Assembly: GCA_014192545.1 (NCBI GenBank)
Contig: BJHL01000002.1
Location: 186,001-250,000, forward strand
DNA from: Phycisphaerae bacterium
Lineage (GTDB): Bacteria > Planctomycetota > Phycisphaerae > Phycisphaerales > UBA1924
Length of the DNA: 64,000 nt
Reading direction: 5' to 3'
The position numbers were made by a program, and so were the translations under genes. Positions 52,367-60,346 of this stretch are shown piece by piece. Below the pieces are notes generated by a model. The model was given only the letters and a program-made list of their open reading frames with translations. It made no database searches and had not been told where the DNA came from. Within the stretch, counting starts at the first letter, position 1. Every line of letters begins with the position of its first letter.

Positions 52367-54298
52367 CTACCCAAGATCAATCTGCTCAAAGCTCACGAGC
52401 GGCCGGCGCACGCTCTCGCGTCCGCCTTTAAACGTGTCAAGCGATTTCAGCTTGCCAAACGACAAACCAGTTCGCTCCTCGATGAACGCGATCGACTCCT
52501 GATATGTCTTGTACTGTCCGAATACGAATTCCTTCTTGGGCATCATCGCTTCTTGCGACATCGTGTAGCCGCACGCCGTGAGTTTGCCCGTGTCGTCGTG
52601 AATGAACGCGATGACTTTCCAAAACCAAAGCGGCACACGCACGCCGAAGTAGGTCGGATCAACGACGAGGTTGTTCGCCTTCGCAAACGCGTCAGACAGC
52701 GGCCCCGCCGGAATCGCCTGGCCCTTGCGTGCAAGTTGCTCCTTGGCTTTTGCATCAAAAAGCGGACCGGTGAAGACGCAAACCCGCATGTTGTCCTTGT
52801 CGGCGTGCTGCAAGACGTAGTCCTCAAGCCCCAGCCACATGCCGGCGTTGAAAGGTTGAATCTGCGGGCACGCGTTGGCGACAAAGAACGTGTCGCTGTT
52901 GGCGTCCTTCGCTTTGCTGCCCCACACCGGGTCTTCGCGGCGCGTCATGTGGCCGCGGCTGAACTTGCCGGTTGTTTCCGTGCCGTAGCATTCGTCTTTG
53001 ATCTGATCTTTGGAACTGATGCGATTGTCAATCTTCCACGATTCGCGTCCGCCCACGATCTTCACTCGGCTGTTGCCATCGATATTCACCGCGCTGTAGA
53101 AGCACATCCGCCGACTCTTGCACATTGCAACCGAGAAGTTGGTGTACGCGAGCAGCGGGCCGCCAGCCGCGGGCTTGTTCACGTCGGTTTTCACTTTGTC
53201 CAGCGAAGGTGCCGGCACGACAAACTTAAGCCCGATGAACTTCTCGTCGTATCCGTTCGCGTTCTTGGGAACCGATTCCTTTGTTGCGACCGATGGTGGT
53301 TTCTTCTTGCTCTCTGGCTTGGGCACAGCCGGCACCGCCACTTGCACTTTCAACTTGCGCAGCCATTCCTTCACGGTCTCCACACGTACGGCGTAGTTGG
53401 CTTTGAGCAATTCGCCCGCGTAATGCAGCCCGACCGCACGCCCATCATCATTGAGCACCACGCTGCCCGAGTTGCCGCCCAGCGTTGATGCGTCATGCTT
53501 GAACGCCCAGTCGCCGTCGTTGTCAAGCACGCGTCCGGGCGCAACACGCTTCACGTTGAAGACGTTCTTGAAGATCGCTTTGGCCATCGCCTCGTTCGCG
53601 CCGCGATCATCCGCTGCGGGATAACCCACGATGCTCACGTTCTCGCCTCGTTTGGCGTTGTGATCAGCAAGCGGAATCGGATCAGGCAGCCCGGCGTTCT
53701 TCTTTACGACGATAATCGCCATGTCTGGCTGGTCGTTCTGATTGCCGATGAAGACGACGCGATCGAAGATAGCTTCAAACTCGTTGTCGCCTTGATGCTC
53801 TTCGCGGAAGTCGATCTGTGCTCGCAGTTCGCCGTAGGTGCCGTCGCGAAGAAACGCGTATTTGCCCTTGTTGCCGCGAGAAAACTCCTCCGCTACGTGA
53901 GCGTTGGTGATGATCGTGTTCTCGGCAATGACCCAGCCTGTGCCGTAGTAGAACATGTCTTCGGTATCTTCAAACTCTACGCGCCCGACTGATGGAATAC
54001 GTTGCTCAAGAGCCGAGCGAGCTTGCAACACACGCTGGCGAATGATCGGTGAATCAGGCAAGTCGATCTTGCCATCTCGCACGTACAGCACGGGCCTGCC
54101 GTATGTCTTTATGACTGCTTCGGTCAGTGGCCGCTTTGCGTGCTTGCCGCCGGGCAATGGTTCGATGACGGCTTTGACCATCTCGGGTTGCACGCCGCTG
54201 GCGGCAGCACGAGGCAGTCGCACACCTTCGCGATTCATCCGCTTCAGTTCGGCTGCGAGTTCTGGATCGACGTTGAGTATTTCTTGTAAACGGGCCAT
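52367..54298 (-). CDS. Trypsin-like protease fused to DNA/RNA non-specific endonuclease
   Basis: A 643-residue protein without signal peptide, so probably cytoplasmic. Residues 1-95 are a helical leader. The trypsin/V8-like domain covers about 105-315: H134 in TNAHVAEE, D192 in DMAIIVV and S277 in GGNSGSVV form an intact triad. A Lys/Pro-rich linker (about 325-350) leads to a beta-beta-alpha-metal nuclease of the NucA type at about 375-630: SRGHMTRREDPVWG, with catalytic His450, then CPQIQPFNAGMWLGLED with the metal-binding Asn484. The first residue of the usual DRGH motif is Ser. Self-cleavage that frees the nuclease is a possible mode of action, by inference. ATG 54298 has AGGAG 6-7 bases upstream, inside a hairpin. 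Confidence 0.88.
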   Translation of the reverse strand: MARLQEILNVDPELAAELKRMNREGVRLPRAAASGVQPEMVKAVIEPLPGGKHAKRPLTEAVIKTYGRPVLYVRDGKIDLPDSPIIRQRVLQARSALEQRIPSVGRVEFEDTEDMFYYGTGWVIAENTIITNAHVAEEFSRGNKGKYAFLRDGTYGELRAQIDFREEHQGDNEFEAIFDRVVFIGNQNDQPDMAIIVVKKNAGLPDPIPLADHNAKRGENVSIVGYPAADDRGANEAMAKAIFKNVFNVKRVAPGRVLDNDGDWAFKHDASTLGGNSGSVVLNDDGRAVGLHYAGELLKANYAVRVETVKEWLRKLKVQVAVPAVPKPESKKKPPSVATKESVPKNANGYDEKFIGLKFVVPAPSLDKVKTDVNKPAAGGPLLAYTNFSVAMCKSRRMCFYSAVNIDGNSRVKIVGGRESWKIDNRISSKDQIKDECYGTETTGKFSRGHMTRREDPVWGSKAKDANSDTFFVANACPQIQPFNAGMWLGLEDYVLQHADKDNMRVCVFTGPLFDAKAKEQLARKGQAIPAGPLSDAFAKANNLVVDPTYFGVRVPLWFWKVIAFIHDDTGKLTACGYTMSQEAMMPKKEFVFGQYKTYQESIAFIEERTGLSFGKLKSLDTFKGGRESVRRPLVSFEQIDLG

Positions 54299-54304
54299 GA
54301 AAAA

Positions 54305-54330
54305 CTCCTGCGGCGAACTTGCCGCAGGAG
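54305..54330 (-). promoter_or_regulatory. Perfect hairpin covering the ribosome site of the protease-nuclease gene
   Basis: On the minus strand CTCCTGCGGC and GCCGCAGGAG pair over 10 bases around a 6-base loop, directly followed by TTTTTC and then the ATG at 54298. The AGGAG of the right arm is the only Shine-Dalgarno sequence for that gene. The hairpin therefore hides it when folded. The stem plus T-run also has the form of an intrinsic terminator, which could stop transcripts from the upstream gene at 54422-54823. Confidence 0.8.
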
Positions 54331-54421
54331 TGAATATACCGAGAAAGTCGCGCCTTGTGTTGAGCCGAGTTGACAACCCGCTTTGCGAAGTCGGAGCGGG
54401 TCTCCCACGTTCGTGCTTCGC

Positions 54422-54823
54422 TCACACCCAAACTTGCATTATCAGGTGCGGCTCTTTACCAACTTTGCCCTGAAACTCGCCGATGCTGGTGGTGACGAGT
54501 TTCACTTCATACGTCGGGTGCGCGTCGAGCCATTCATTGACTTGTGTGTCCAGAAAGCCAAACGCATCTTCGCTCAACTTGCTGTGGAAAGTTTTTACAT
54601 GCGACGCGCCATGCCCTGTTGCTGTAGGCGTGCGCTTCCACGTCTCTCCGCCACTTTTGCGAATGCCCAGTTTCTGCTCGAAAGACTGAATCTTGGGCGG
54701 CGGTGGTTCAGCGGGTGGCTGAATACCGAGTGAACCGCCTCCCATGGGACGGATCGAAGGCGAGAGAGAACCTGACTGGGGCGTGCCCAATCCATCTGGC
54801 GACAACTGTCGTGAGCGATCCAT
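54422..54823 (-). CDS. Small protein with Pro-rich N-terminus, unknown family
   Basis: A 133-residue protein. Residues 1-55 are Ser/Gly/Pro-rich and likely disordered (PPAEPPPPK). The C-terminal about 60 residues form one compact domain, helix then strands (HSKLSEDAFGFLDTQVNEW and KEPHLIMQVWV). I do not recognise it. ATG 54823 is fixed by a near-perfect AAAGGAGG 7 bases upstream. It is the gene before the protease-nuclease on the same strand and is divergent from the methyltransferase; only 111 bases separate the two start codons. Confidence 0.65.
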   Translation of the reverse strand: MDRSRQLSPDGLGTPQSGSLSPSIRPMGGGSLGIQPPAEPPPPKIQSFEQKLGIRKSGGETWKRTPTATGHGASHVKTFHSKLSEDAFGFLDTQVNEWLDAHPTYEVKLVTTSIGEFQGKVGKEPHLIMQVWV

Positions 54824-54934
54824 GCGCGAGCCTCCTTTGGAAGTACGACGACCGCGACCTGCTGGGGTAGTGTACCAGAAACGCACCAACTTGCACGCAG
54901 TTTCTTGCTTGATGCATCTCGCTACGCTCGTCAC

Positions 54935-55777
54935 ATGCCCCGTCCCTCCGGTTCTTCTCCCCAGCCCGGCAAGTCATTTGGTCAGCGCCCCAACGTCCGT
55001 CCGGGCAGCAAGCCGCCACTGCGCGTCCTCGCTACCACCCTCTGGGAATACCCCAGCCAGCACTACGATGCCTTTGTGAGCGAAGAGGGCGAGGTCATCA
55101 AGAGCAAGTCTGCCAGCAAGCCCGGCGGAGCGATGCAAGGCCACAAGGAGTACGTGGGCGCCAGCCCATCATGGGTCATTTGGCAATGCCTCATGCGTTA
55201 CACGCGCGAGGGCGACACCGTGCTTGACCCGATGTGCGGCAGCGGCACAACCCTCGATGTTTGTTCAGACATCAACCGAAAAGGAATCGGTTTTGACTTG
55301 GCTCCCCATCGCGAGGACATCCAGCAAGGCGACGCCCGCACCATCAAACTGCCTGACTCCAGCGTGGATTTCGTCTTTATCGATCCGCCCTACAGCACGC
55401 ACGTGGATTACAGCGACGACCCGCGCTGCATCGGCAAACTCGACGCGTCGGAAACGCCGCAGAAGAAGGTGGAGCACTATTACGACGCCATGGACAAGGT
55501 CATCGCCGAGATTCATCGCGTGCTCAAGCCCAAGCGATACATGGGCCTGTACGTATCCGACAGTTTCCGCAAACAGAAGGGCACGATCGGGGGGATATTC
55601 ATGCCCATCGGTTTCGAACTTTTCGGCATGATGCAAAAGCGCATGCGGCCCATCGACATCATCTCGGTCGTGCGCCATAACCAAAAGCTCGACCGCGGCA
55701 ATTGGCGGCGGGCCGCCGAGGAGGGCAACTTTTTCCTCCGCGGGTACAACTACCTGTTCTTGATGCGCAAAGATTAA
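54935..55777 (+). CDS. DNA methyltransferase (N4/N6 amino type)
   Basis: A 280-residue protein. The SAM-binding motif VLDPMCGSGTTLDV is at 96-109 and the catalytic motif IDPPYSTHVDYSDD at 149-162, so motif I precedes DPPY with only about 45 residues between them. There is no large target-recognition insert there; the region after DPPY (SDDPRCIGKLDA to VLKPKRYMGLYVSD) completes the fold. The N-terminal 30 residues are Pro/Arg-rich. DPPY marks modification of an exocyclic amino group (adenine N6 or cytosine N4), but RNA methylases with the same motif cannot be excluded. No restriction endonuclease of classic type is beside it. Confidence 0.8.
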   Translation: MPRPSGSSPQPGKSFGQRPNVRPGSKPPLRVLATTLWEYPSQHYDAFVSEEGEVIKSKSASKPGGAMQGHKEYVGASPSWVIWQCLMRYTREGDTVLDPMCGSGTTLDVCSDINRKGIGFDLAPHREDIQQGDARTIKLPDSSVDFVFIDPPYSTHVDYSDDPRCIGKLDASETPQKKVEHYYDAMDKVIAEIHRVLKPKRYMGLYVSDSFRKQKGTIGGIFMPIGFELFGMMQKRMRPIDIISVVRHNQKLDRGNWRRAAEEGNFFLRGYNYLFLMRKD

Positions 55778-55871
55778 GCGGACCAATCTCAAGACCCCAT
55801 GATTTCTAGGGCTCCGCTTCCTTGCAACCATCGCGCTCGGGCCTAGAAATCCTCGATTTGGTTATTTGGGC

Positions 55872-55901
55872 TTGCATTGTCCGTTGATTTCAGTATACTG
55901 A
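55872..55901 (+). promoter_or_regulatory. Promoter with overlapping 12-base palindrome
   Basis: TTGCAT (55872-55877) and TATACT (55894-55899) with a 16-base spacer form a good housekeeping-type promoter, 190 bases before the dockerin-like gene at 56091. The -10 hexamer lies inside the perfect palindrome TCAGTATACTGA (55890-55901), a likely operator. Just downstream an 8-base imperfect inverted repeat (ACTGTCTG at 55906, CGGACAGT at 55924) may form a hairpin in the leader. The rest of 55778-56090 holds no gene. Confidence 0.6.
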
Positions 55902-56090
55902 CCAAACTGTCTGATTTTCTCGTCGGACAGTCGTCTCGGGATGTTTTTTCATGGGCATGACTGGGTCTCGTGGGTAATCGGCAGGGGGATCGCTTGGACT
56001 GTCGTCGCGCGTGTGCTGATGGTCTGGGCGAGCCTGTCGTGCGCGTTCGCGCTGGTGTTTGACTTGGCCTCTTTGGGAAGGAATTGTCAG

Positions 56091-58763
56091 ATGCAGAAGA
56101 GTAAAGGCACTCTGTGCGCAGCGGCCCTCGTGGCTTGTTGTGCGGCTACGGCTGTGGCTCAGACCACAGGCGTCGACGTCATCGTCGGCGACTTGTACGA
56201 CGTCGCGCAGTACACAAACGCTGGAACCATCAACGGCAAGCGGTCGTACGCCGTCGGTACAACTTCTTGTAACATCGGAACTGTGCCGCTGACCTGGATT
56301 CGTAACAGCGCGGCCAAGTATCCGGTCATCAGCCAGAACCTGTATCGCTTGAGCAGTGGCCGCTTCGAGCAAATCTCACAGGCTTGGCTCAAGCATGGCT
56401 ATTGCGCTCTCAACGGCACCATCTGCGGACCATGCCCAACGCAAAGTACGCCTGCTTGCGCCTACCTCATGCCTCAGTGCTCAGATCCCTACAGCGCAGG
56501 GCTGAATGGCGACCAAAGCGACCTGGGCCCCAAGTGGCACATCAATCCAACGACCGGTGCGATTGCATTCCCCGCGAACACAGCGTCGTGGACTGCCGTC
56601 AACGAATCGGGCGACGCGAGTGCGGTCCTGACCAAGCGTCTTGTTGTTCCCGAGACGGATATCACCACGCCTGGTGCTCTCTACTTCATCAGCAGCAGCT
56701 ACATTCAGCCCGAAGACGCCGCCGCGAACAACGACAACAACAATCAGAGCTACCGCCGAATCACGTTCAACGCGACCTCGAAGGCGATGGAACTCCGCAA
56801 CAGCACGCAGCGCCAAAAGCCCGGCATTCAAGCTTGGCGCGACTTCGGCGGTGGTGTTGACGCCAGCGGCAACGCCATTCCTGACAACAGCGTCATCATC
56901 ACGCCGGTTGATGTTGCCAGCGACGGCCGATACTTCATCGGCGTGAAGGTCATCACGCTCGGTGCGAACCAGTATCGCTACGAATACGCGGTGCAGAACC
57001 TCAACAGCAACCGCGGCGCAAGCAGCTTCACGGTGCCGGTGCCTGCGACCGCCGCCGTCACCAACATTCAGTTCCGCGATGTTGTCTATCACAGCGGCGA
57101 AAAGCAAAAGAGCGACAACTGGACCGGCACGTTCAGCAACGGCGCAGTGACATGGGTCATGCCCAACCTGTACGCTGACGACCAGCAAGAAAACGCTCTG
57201 CGCTGGGACACCATCTACGGCTTCTCGTTTGAAACCAACATTCCGCCCGCCAACGGCACGGCGGACATCGGCTTGTTCCTTGCTGGAACAGGCGCCAGTG
57301 CCAGCGGCGCAACGCTGGTTCCCAGCACCACCGGCAACGTCGGCCCCTTCAACGACAACTGCGCAAACGCCCAGCCCATCGGCCCAGGCGCGACCAGCAT
57401 CAGCACAACCGGTGCAACCACTGACGGCCCTGACCAGCCGGGCCAGTGCGTTGTCAGCAACTACACGCAAATCGGCTCTGATGTGTGGTTCACCTACACC
57501 AGCGGCAGCTGCGCGGGCGATACCACCTTCTCCATCTGCGATGCAACGTTCGATACCAAGATGGCTGTTTACAGCGCGTGCGGCGGTGCGTTCCTCGCAT
57601 GTAGCGATGACTCTGCAGGCTGCGGCACCAGCGGCCATGGTTCAACCATCACGTTCGCGGCTGCCTCCAACACGACCTATTGGATCCGCCTGGGCGGCTT
57701 CCAAGGCGCAACGGGCACTGGCACCCTGAACGTCGCTGTTCCCAACTGCGGCCCGCAGAACGAAATCTGCAGCACAGCAACGTGGCTGACCGACAGCGTG
57801 CAAGTCACGGGTAACAACACTGGTACGACCGTTGACGTGACCGACCCTGCACTCGTAGGCTGCAGCGGTAACAACGCACCGGACCTGTGGTATCGCTACC
57901 GCCCCGCAACCAGCGGCAACGCGACCTTCCAAACCTGCGGCAGCGCACTGGACACCACAATCGCTCTGTACGCCTCGTGCACTGCGACCACACCCCTCGC
58001 CTGTAACGACGATACCACGGGCTGCTCTGCCGGTGGCAACGCCAACTACGGCTCACGCATCACCCGTGCTCTGACGGCAGGCACGACCTACTACGTCCGC
58101 GTCGCTGGTTACAACGGCGGGACAGGTGCCTTCAACCTGATCGTCAACGGCGGCGGCGGCACTGCACCACCGCAGAACGACGACTGTGCAAACCGCGCTG
58201 GTATCCCGCTGGGCAATACCGCCTTCAACACCAGTGGCGCAAGCACCGATGGTCCCATCCATGGCACCACGCAACTGCACAACGATGTGTGGTTCAACCA
58301 CCCCGCAACGGTCAACGGACAGCTCACTGTCAGCACCTGCCCGGGTAGCGCGTTCCCCAGCATCGTGGCGGTCTATAGCGGCAGCGGCTGCACCAACTAT
58401 GACGCCCGCCTGCTGGGCTTCAGCAGCGTGAGTGCCTGCGGCGCAAACCGCGCCAGCCTCACGGTTCCCGTGACCGCCGGCAACAACTACACCATCCGCG
58501 TCGGTGGCACAACCAGCACCGCTCGCGGCGCCGCAACCCTCAACCTCGCCTTTGTGCCCGACGTGCCGGCGTGTGACAGCATCGACTTCAACAACGACGG
58601 CGTGTTCCCCTCGGACCAAGACGTTGTTGACTTCTTCGACGTGCTTGCCGGCGGCGCCTGCCCGGCTTGCAGCGACGTCGACTTCAACAACAATGGCGTC
58701 TTCCCCGAAGATCAAGACGTGACTGACTTCTTCAACGTCCTTGCTGGCGGCTCGTGCCCATAA
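56091..58763 (+). CDS. Large secreted protein with beta-repeats and dockerin-like end
   Basis: An 890-residue exported protein; signal peptide MQKSKGTLCAAALVACCAATAVAQ. The N-terminal about 390 residues are a beta-rich domain without catalytic motif. Three related cysteine-rich beta-sandwich repeats follow, each starting with N(D/E)xC and ATTDGP-like strands (about 415-550, 555-690 and 695-825). The protein ends in two dockerin-like units, DFNNDGVFPSDQD and DFNNNGVFPEDQD. The repeats are related to those of the protease at 8091-11312. A surface structural or adhesive role is likely. ATG 56091 has AAGGA 9 bases upstream; the upstream open frame does not give a better signal peptide. Confidence 0.8.
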   Translation: MQKSKGTLCAAALVACCAATAVAQTTGVDVIVGDLYDVAQYTNAGTINGKRSYAVGTTSCNIGTVPLTWIRNSAAKYPVISQNLYRLSSGRFEQISQAWLKHGYCALNGTICGPCPTQSTPACAYLMPQCSDPYSAGLNGDQSDLGPKWHINPTTGAIAFPANTASWTAVNESGDASAVLTKRLVVPETDITTPGALYFISSSYIQPEDAAANNDNNNQSYRRITFNATSKAMELRNSTQRQKPGIQAWRDFGGGVDASGNAIPDNSVIITPVDVASDGRYFIGVKVITLGANQYRYEYAVQNLNSNRGASSFTVPVPATAAVTNIQFRDVVYHSGEKQKSDNWTGTFSNGAVTWVMPNLYADDQQENALRWDTIYGFSFETNIPPANGTADIGLFLAGTGASASGATLVPSTTGNVGPFNDNCANAQPIGPGATSISTTGATTDGPDQPGQCVVSNYTQIGSDVWFTYTSGSCAGDTTFSICDATFDTKMAVYSACGGAFLACSDDSAGCGTSGHGSTITFAAASNTTYWIRLGGFQGATGTGTLNVAVPNCGPQNEICSTATWLTDSVQVTGNNTGTTVDVTDPALVGCSGNNAPDLWYRYRPATSGNATFQTCGSALDTTIALYASCTATTPLACNDDTTGCSAGGNANYGSRITRALTAGTTYYVRVAGYNGGTGAFNLIVNGGGGTAPPQNDDCANRAGIPLGNTAFNTSGASTDGPIHGTTQLHNDVWFNHPATVNGQLTVSTCPGSAFPSIVAVYSGSGCTNYDARLLGFSSVSACGANRASLTVPVTAGNNYTIRVGGTTSTARGAATLNLAFVPDVPACDSIDFNNDGVFPSDQDVVDFFDVLAGGACPACSDVDFNNNGVFPEDQDVTDFFNVLAGGSCP
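58572..58760 (+). repeat. Tandem 96-base repeat encoding two dockerin-like units
   Basis: Units at 58572-58667 and 58668-58760, the last ending at the stop codon. Same unit length (32 codons), cysteine positions and acidic loop as in the gene ending at 8091. Confidence 0.85.
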
Positions 58764-58801
58764 GGCAGCATCGCTACTGAGAGCCGTTGAATTCGCAATA
58801 C

Positions 58802-58838
58802 AAACGCCGGGAAAGCTCACGCTTTCCCGGCGTTTTTT
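58802..58838 (+). terminator. Intrinsic terminator of the second dockerin-like gene
   Basis: Perfect 15-base stem AAACGCCGGGAAAGC/GCTTTCCCGGCGTTT with a 4-base loop and a T-run, 39 bases after the stop. On the minus strand the A-rich flank is short, so it mainly serves the plus strand. Confidence 0.93.
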
Positions 58839-58912
58839 ATTGAACGCAGATCATTTGATTGTTGGTGCCGGTAGCTGTGTGCTCACGGGCGGTTCTTGAC
58901 GTTTACGAAGGC

Positions 58913-59752
58913 TCACGCCAGTTCGCGTCCGCGATCACGCGCGGCTTCAATCGCATCTGCAAAGTCTTGTAGCACCGTCTTGCTGTTCAGCACCTTCAGC
59001 GCTGCTTCAGTTGTGCCACCCTTGCTCGTCACGGCCGCTCGCAAGTCAGACGGCTCATCTGCGCTTTGCTCAAGCATCGCCGCCGATCCCGCAAGCGTTC
59101 CCCGAACAATCTTTAGCGCATCGGCGTGCGAGAAACCAACCCGCATCGCGCCTTGCACCATCGACTCAGCAAGATAGAACAAGTACGCAGGCCCCGAGCC
59201 AGCGACCGCGGTGAATGCGTCCATCATCGACTCTTCAAGATCAACGACTGCCGGACCGATGCCTGCGAAAAGCTTGCGAGCAAACGCGGCGTCACCAGCC
59301 GATGCACCCACGCCCACGCAAAGCGCCGTGACACCCTTCCCGATTGCCGCGGGCAAGTTGGGCATCGCGCGAATCACGTGGATATCGCCGCCGAGGCATT
59401 CTCGCACGCGCGAACTCGACGCTCCAGCGAGAATCGAGATGACGATCCGGCCACTGATTGCTCCGCGCAGTTGCTTGATCTCTTCGGCACACGCAACCAG
59501 CGATTGTGGCTTGATGGCGAGCAGCACTTGTCCATCTTCGGGGCGCGAAGCGTTGCTGCCAAGCCATGTCACCGCATCCCACGCCGTCGCGACCACTTGC
59601 ACACCCAACGCACCAAAGCGGGCCCGTTTCTCAGCAGCCGGGTCAGCCACGCACACGCGCTGGGGCGAGAGAATGCCAGCATTCACGCCGCCAACCACGA
59701 TGGCTTTGCCCATGTTGCCGCCACCAATAACGACCAGATGCGGATGCTGCAT
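58913..59752 (-). CDS. proC: Pyrroline-5-carboxylate reductase
   Basis: Last step of proline synthesis: NAD(P)H-dependent reduction of pyrroline-5-carboxylate. The 279-residue protein has the dinucleotide motif IGGGNMGKA near the N-terminus, RAMPNLPAAIGKG, and the signature AVAGSGPAYLFYLAE, followed by TSKGGTTEAALKVL near the C-terminus. ATG 59752 is chosen because it sits at the usual distance from the first strand; a GTG 21 bases upstream is possible. Neither has a clear ribosome site. A candidate RNA gene or leader lies directly upstream. Confidence 0.93.
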   Translation of the reverse strand: MQHPHLVVIGGGNMGKAIVVGGVNAGILSPQRVCVADPAAEKRARFGALGVQVVATAWDAVTWLGSNASRPEDGQVLLAIKPQSLVACAEEIKQLRGAISGRIVISILAGASSSRVRECLGGDIHVIRAMPNLPAAIGKGVTALCVGVGASAGDAAFARKLFAGIGPAVVDLEESMMDAFTAVAGSGPAYLFYLAESMVQGAMRVGFSHADALKIVRGTLAGSAAMLEQSADEPSDLRAAVTSKGGTTEAALKVLNSKTVLQDFADAIEAARDRGRELA

Positions 59753-59810
59753 GCGTGAAGTATCGGCAGGCACACCGACGCGAGAGTGACGAATCTCACA
59801 CGTGCTGCGT

Positions 59811-59849
59811 AGAAACGAAAACCAGGGCCTCCCTGCGGAGAGGCCCTGG
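59811..59849 (-). terminator. Intrinsic terminator between candidate RNA and proC
   Basis: Perfect 10-base stem CCAGGGCCTC/GAGGCCCTGG with an 8-base loop, followed on the minus strand by TTTTCGTTTC. It ends about 60 bases before the proC start. Confidence 0.85.
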
Positions 59850-60201
59850 CGATCTAGGCAGATAGCCGTAGGTCATTGGGGCTGCTGCTCGCGTCACTTG
59901 CTTGTTACCAGTGAACTGGCACATGCAGGGACTGGACGCAGCCCGTCGGTTGCGTCAAGTGCAACGCAGCCCCAAAGTATTGTCAGCTTGAATCACTGGA
60001 TCACCTCCTTTGGGATAGGCTCAACACATCCAGCCGCCAGCGGTGCTCACAGAACCGCTCGCCGGACACTTACCACCGAGCCGTCGCTCGGCACAAGGCG
60101 ACCCGCACCGGAGGCCGGTATCGCGGAACAACCGCGAAGGGTCGGTCACTTGCAGTTGCGTGCGTGAAGCGAGCCAGAGCCTCGATGCACGTTGCAAGCG
60201 A
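59811..60201 (-). ncRNA. Candidate structured RNA (or long leader of proC)
   Basis: About 390 nt bounded by a good promoter (60208-60236) and an intrinsic terminator (59811-59849), both on the minus strand, with no supported protein gene. The 5' half shows four consecutive short hairpins: arms at 60121-60126/60132-60137, 60107-60111/60115-60119, 60076-60081/60086-60091 and 60039-60044/60054-60059. The 3' half has a perfect 10-base long-range pairing TTGGGGCTGC (59876-59885) with 59966-59975. Between the halves, AAAGGAGGTGATCC (59998-60011) is a 14-base match to the complement of the 16S rRNA 3' end. It is followed 7 bases after GGAGG by GTG and a 13-codon frame (59955-59996). It does not show the conserved blocks of tmRNA, RNase P RNA or SRP RNA. 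Confidence 0.5.
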
Positions 60202-60207
60202 CGAATC

Positions 60208-60236
60208 AATATAGTTATTATTCGCGTTTCGTGCAA
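60208..60236 (-). promoter_or_regulatory. Housekeeping-type promoter of the candidate RNA
   Basis: On the minus strand TTGCAC and TATATT are separated by exactly 17 bases; the spacer is AT-rich. The predicted start of transcription is near 60200. This is the best consensus match I found in the window. Confidence 0.7.
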
Positions 60237-60346
60237 GTCAGGTTCACTGAAATGTGAGCAAGTTGATGCGAGTTGCAAAAACTAGGACGTTGCGTGCGCT
60301 GGCGGTCTGCACGACGCCCAGAGTCTGCCGTAACCGGGGGAAGTGC

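Noticed and set aside
59998..60011. 16S rRNA 3'-end fragment (GGATCACCTCCTTT on the plus strand)
   Set aside because: Flanking bases do not match helix 45 or other 16S parts; read on the minus strand it is an extended Shine-Dalgarno sequence, treated under the candidate RNA.
60200..60230. AT-rich stretch resembling half of a dif site
   Set aside because: Only part of the XerD arm is vaguely similar; the sequence is better explained as a promoter.
60021..60278. 85-codon minus-strand open frame in the candidate RNA region
   Set aside because: It starts upstream of the predicted promoter, has no ribosome site and an Arg/Cys/Ser-rich, non-protein-like composition.
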